The notes beneath the pieces were generated by a model that worked only from the letters and a program-made list of their open reading frames with translations, had not been told where the DNA came from and did no database searches. A stretch of 64,000 nt of DNA from an uncultured Anaerobiospirillum sp. (GTDB lineage Bacteria; Pseudomonadota; Gammaproteobacteria; Enterobacterales; Succinivibrionaceae): the NCBI GenBank assembly GCA_944390115.1, contig CALXOW010000002.1, positions 52,770-116,769 of the forward strand, written 5' to 3'. Of the stretch, positions 61,751 to 64,000 are shown in pieces. Within the stretch, counting starts at the first letter, position 1. Each line of letters starts with the position of its first letter. The translations under genes and the position numbers were made by a program.

Positions 61751-61796
61751 CTGTAGGTTGGGCCAAGCGTCTTGGGCCGCTTAAGTGGCTTTCAGG

Positions 61797-61842
61797 GCAA
61801 AACAAAGGGCAGCTCCTTTTGGGGGCTGCCCTTTGTTTTGCT
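61797..61842. terminator. Strong bidirectional terminator between fliS and pyruvate kinase
   Basis: CAAAACAAAGGGCAGC and GCTGCCCTTTGTTTTG form a perfect 16-bp stem between the two convergent genes. Confidence 0.88.
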
Positions 61843-61881
61843 GTAACCAGGCCCAAGTCCTTGGGCTTGGCGCCTTCTTGA

Positions 61882-63291
61882 TTAGATGGTGTGAATCGAG
61901 AAGGTGTTGGTGGTGCCCGATGGAACTAAGGCGCCGGAAACTAAGCAGATGTTGTCGCCGCTCTTGGCTAAACCAGTCTCTAAAGCGAGCTTCTTGCCTA
62001 AGGCAAAGAACTGGTCGGTCGAGGTGATGCGGTCGACTAACTTAGGGATAACGCCACGGACTAAGCACAGCTGACGTGCGGTCTTGATATTTGGCGTTAA
62101 AGCTAAGATGTGCGAGGTTGGGAAGTACTTGCGTAACGCAGCTGGAGCATTGCCGTGCTCGGTGGCAACGACGATGAGCGGAATACGTAAGGTCTCGCAA
62201 GCGTCGACAGCGGCTAAAGATACGGCCTCAGTAACCGATGGGTTCTGCGACTTGATCTCGGTGTGAGCCTTGATCTCGCGATCGGAACGACGGCAGATGG
62301 TGGCCATAGTGGTGACCGCCTCTAATGGGTACTTGCCCTTAGCCGACTCGCCCGAAAGCATAACTGCATCGGTACCGTCTAAGATAGCGTTGGCAACGTC
62401 ACCGGCCTCAGCACGGGTTGGACGTGGATTCTTGATCATCGAATCCAGCATCTGGGTGGCGGTGATAACTGGCTTGCCAACCTCGTTGCAGCGCTTGATG
62501 ATGTGCTTTTGATGGAAGATAACTTCTTGAGCTGGGATCTCAACACCTAAGTCACCACGGGCAACCATGATGCCGTCGGCAGCAGCTAAGATGTCCTCGA
62601 AATTGTCTAAGCCTTCTTGGTTCTCAATCTTAGCGATAATCTTGATGTCCGAGCCACCGTTCTCATTTAAGAAGTCGCGGATATCTTGGACGTCTTGACG
62701 GTTGCGGGTAAAGGAAGCAGCGATGAAGTCAACACCACGCTTGATACCAAAGAGGATATCGTTCTTATCGTGCTCGGATAAGAATGGCATAGTGATGTGG
62801 GTGTTAGGCAGGTTAACGCCCTTCTTCTCGCCTAAGGCGCCGTTGTTTAAGACTTCGCAGTAAACTTCGGTGTCAGTGGTGTCGAGCACCTTTAAGGCGA
62901 TTAAACCGTCGTCTAACAGGACGATGTCACCACGGTGTAAGTCACGGGCTAAGTCAGCATAGGTAACCGAGATCTTCTCACGGTTGCCGACAAAAGTGCT
63001 GTCAGTGGTAATAGTGATCTTCTGGCCGGTAACCAGCTGGATTTCCTGACCGTTCTCTAAGGAGCAAGTACGGATCTCTGGGCCACGGGTGTCCAGGAGT
63101 ACTGCGAAGATCTTGCCCGTCTCTGCCATGATGGCTTCGAGGTTGGTGATACGGCCGCCGTGCTCTTCAAAGTCGCCATGCGAAAAGTTCAAACGCATCA
63201 CGTTCATGCCTGCGTTGAGCAGGGATTCCATGACTTCACGCTTTTCGGATTTTGGGCCGATGGTGCAGACCATCTTGGTTTTCTTAAGCAC
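61882..63291 (-). CDS. pykF: Pyruvate kinase (type I)
   Basis: Converts phosphoenolpyruvate and ADP to pyruvate and ATP. The 469-residue enzyme has the length of E. coli PykF. Seen are [12 protein letters not shown] at the N-terminus, MRLNFSHGD, the Mg/K site [20 protein letters not shown] (catalytic Lys in the IAKIEN motif), [12 protein letters not shown] and [28 protein letters not shown]. No C-terminal extra domain. It converges with fliS. The 325-base region upstream to 63616 has no gene and should hold its promoter. Confidence 0.95.
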   Translation of the reverse strand: MLKKTKMVCTIGPKSEKREVMESLLNAGMNVMRLNFSHGDFEEHGGRITNLEAIMAETGKIFAVLLDTRGPEIRTCSLENGQEIQLVTGQKITITTDSTFVGNREKISVTYADLARDLHRGDIVLLDDGLIALKVLDTTDTEVYCEVLNNGALGEKKGVNLPNTHITMPFLSEHDKNDILFGIKRGVDFIAASFTRNRQDVQDIRDFLNENGGSDIKIIAKIENQEGLDNFEDILAAADGIMVARGDLGVEIPAQEVIFHQKHIIKRCNEVGKPVITATQMLDSMIKNPRPTRAEAGDVANAILDGTDAVMLSGESAKGKYPLEAVTTMATICRRSDREIKAHTEIKSQNPSVTEAVSLAAVDACETLRIPLIVVATEHGNAPAALRKYFPTSHILALTPNIKTARQLCLVRGVIPKLVDRITSTDQFFALGKKLALETGLAKSGDNICLVSGALVPSGTTNTFSIHTI

Positions 63292-63616
63292 TTAGAACTA
63301 CCTCGTGACAGGGTTAACGTTTTATCGATTTTCGCGCGCGATTATACCCGAAATCCGTGATAAATATGCGCTAAAACCCCCATCGGTGAGAAAAAAACAC
63401 AGTCATGGCCATTGCCATTGGTGGCTATGATTTAGGGCTAACTTGAACTTGACCTAAACTTCATGCTCACGCCGTTTAAGTGCAATTTGGTGATATGGAT
63501 TTGAACGTGCTTTTTCCCATTCTGCTACTACTTGCGATCTACAATTGATTTATGCGCATTAGATGCGCGTACCCATTCTGGGTGGTCCTTGATGGGTGGT
63601 TTCAGGGAGATGTCTC

Positions 63617-63930
63617 ATGTTGCCTCAATTGACACTCGATAATCTGGTCCATTCGGCTTACGATTTTTGTGAGCAGCAAAATGGCCTCAACCATGTGGAG
63701 TTGCTTGGCGTCACTGATGGCAAAGCCATCGGTAATTACGTGGAACATCGATTCCAAGCCTATTTGCAAGAGCACTACACAGTTAAGATCGGCAATAGCG
63801 CTATGGGCATTGATCTGCCAGGTTCTGATATTATGACTGACATTAAGGTCACGTCCGTTAACCATCCGCAGTCGAGCTGTCCTTTCAAAAGTGCTCGTCA
63901 AAAGGTCTTCGGCCTTGGATACAATTTACC
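63617..63930 (+). CDS. Type II restriction endonuclease, N-terminal part (apparently interrupted)
   Basis: From ATG 63617 a plus-strand frame reads MLPQLTLDNLVHSAYDF and then the pattern GIDLPGSDIMTDIKVTSVNH, PQSSCPFKSARQKVFGLGYN. I recognise this as the start of a type II restriction endonuclease family (acidic-Asp and DIKVTS as part of a PD-ExK site). After YNL the expected hydrophobic strand is replaced by PKPSGQCPVRKGG, and the DNA there is a hairpin unlike coding sequence. GGGAG lies about nine bases before the ATG. The matching methylase gene, if any, is outside the window. The frame itself stays open to base 64000. Confidence 0.65.
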
Positions 63931-64000
63931 TAAACCTAGCGGCCAATGCCCCGTCCGTAAGGGCGGGGATACGGCCGCGAGTTTTCTCTTCTTCAAAGAC
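63931..64000. mobile_element. Hairpin sequence resembling an IS200/IS605-type element end (runs off window)
   Basis: Nested arms GCGGCC (63939-63944)/GGCCGC (63973-63978) and TGCCCCGTCC/GGGCGGGGA around a GTAA loop form a compact stem. This CCCCG...CGGGG layout is typical of the subterminal hairpin and omega-RNA region of IS200/IS605/IS1341 elements. It begins where the endonuclease similarity stops. Only 70 bases are visible, so no transposase or TnpB can be confirmed. Confidence 0.4.

Overview
The window looks like chromosome from a host-associated, fermentative gammaproteobacterium. The best guess is Succinivibrionaceae (Aeromonadales), inferred from gene content and style only. It carries a Na+-translocating NADH:quinone reductase (nqr), a chorismate mutase/prephenate dehydratase fusion, a DeaD/CsdA helicase, type I pyruvate kinase and FlrA-type sigma-54 control of flagella. 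I found no rRNA or tRNA gene.

Layout. 1-4153: 3' part of nqrBCDEF with its terminator, followed by a 167-bp MITE-like element with perfect inverted ends and a 9-bp target duplication. 4.5-15.7 kb: a complete sialic acid island. Six consecutive minus-strand genes encode a mutarotase (NanM), a NanC/KdgM-like porin, NanE, NanA, an SSS-type sodium symporter and a ROK kinase. An RpiR-type regulator points away at one end and the NanQ/YhcH anomerase faces them at the other. 15.8-31.3 kb: an exported 893-residue protein of unknown function, galM, an orphan oligopeptide/glutathione-type binding protein, deaD with an acidic N-terminal extension, a DUF4253 gene, two tandem SetA/B-like sugar transporters, an aldo/keto reductase and an RNA m5C methyltransferase.

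31.8-38.0 kb is an accessory stretch: a GntR/FCD regulator, an MmeI-like restriction-methylation gene split by a G10 tract (likely phase-variable), a YfbR-type HD nucleotidase with HD changed to HE, a MerR remnant, and a two-gene unit of unknown role (PLD-like protein plus an acidic protein with repeated D(T/I)PFSS motifs). 38-44.8 kb: pheA, a Bax-inhibitor-like membrane protein, kdgK, a KDPG aldolase with a C-terminal VOC domain, a GrpB-cytidine deaminase fusion and ung.

44.9-61.6 kb is a motility and flagellar glycosylation block. It holds pseG, pseF, pseC and pseB (pseudaminic acid synthesis), flrA, a 2.1-kb non-coding gap with palindromes and a near-consensus sigma-54 promoter, then flgJ, flgK, two tandem flgL copies (near-identical ends, divergent middle), flaG and fliS. 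Pyruvate kinase follows. The window ends in a type II restriction endonuclease gene that appears to break off in a hairpin sequence resembling an IS200/IS605-type end.

The themes fit together: host sialic acid feeds catabolism, while a different nonulosonic acid (pseudaminate) probably decorates the flagellum. Variable elements (G10 tract, duplicated flgL, several minisatellites) suggest surface and phage-defence diversification.
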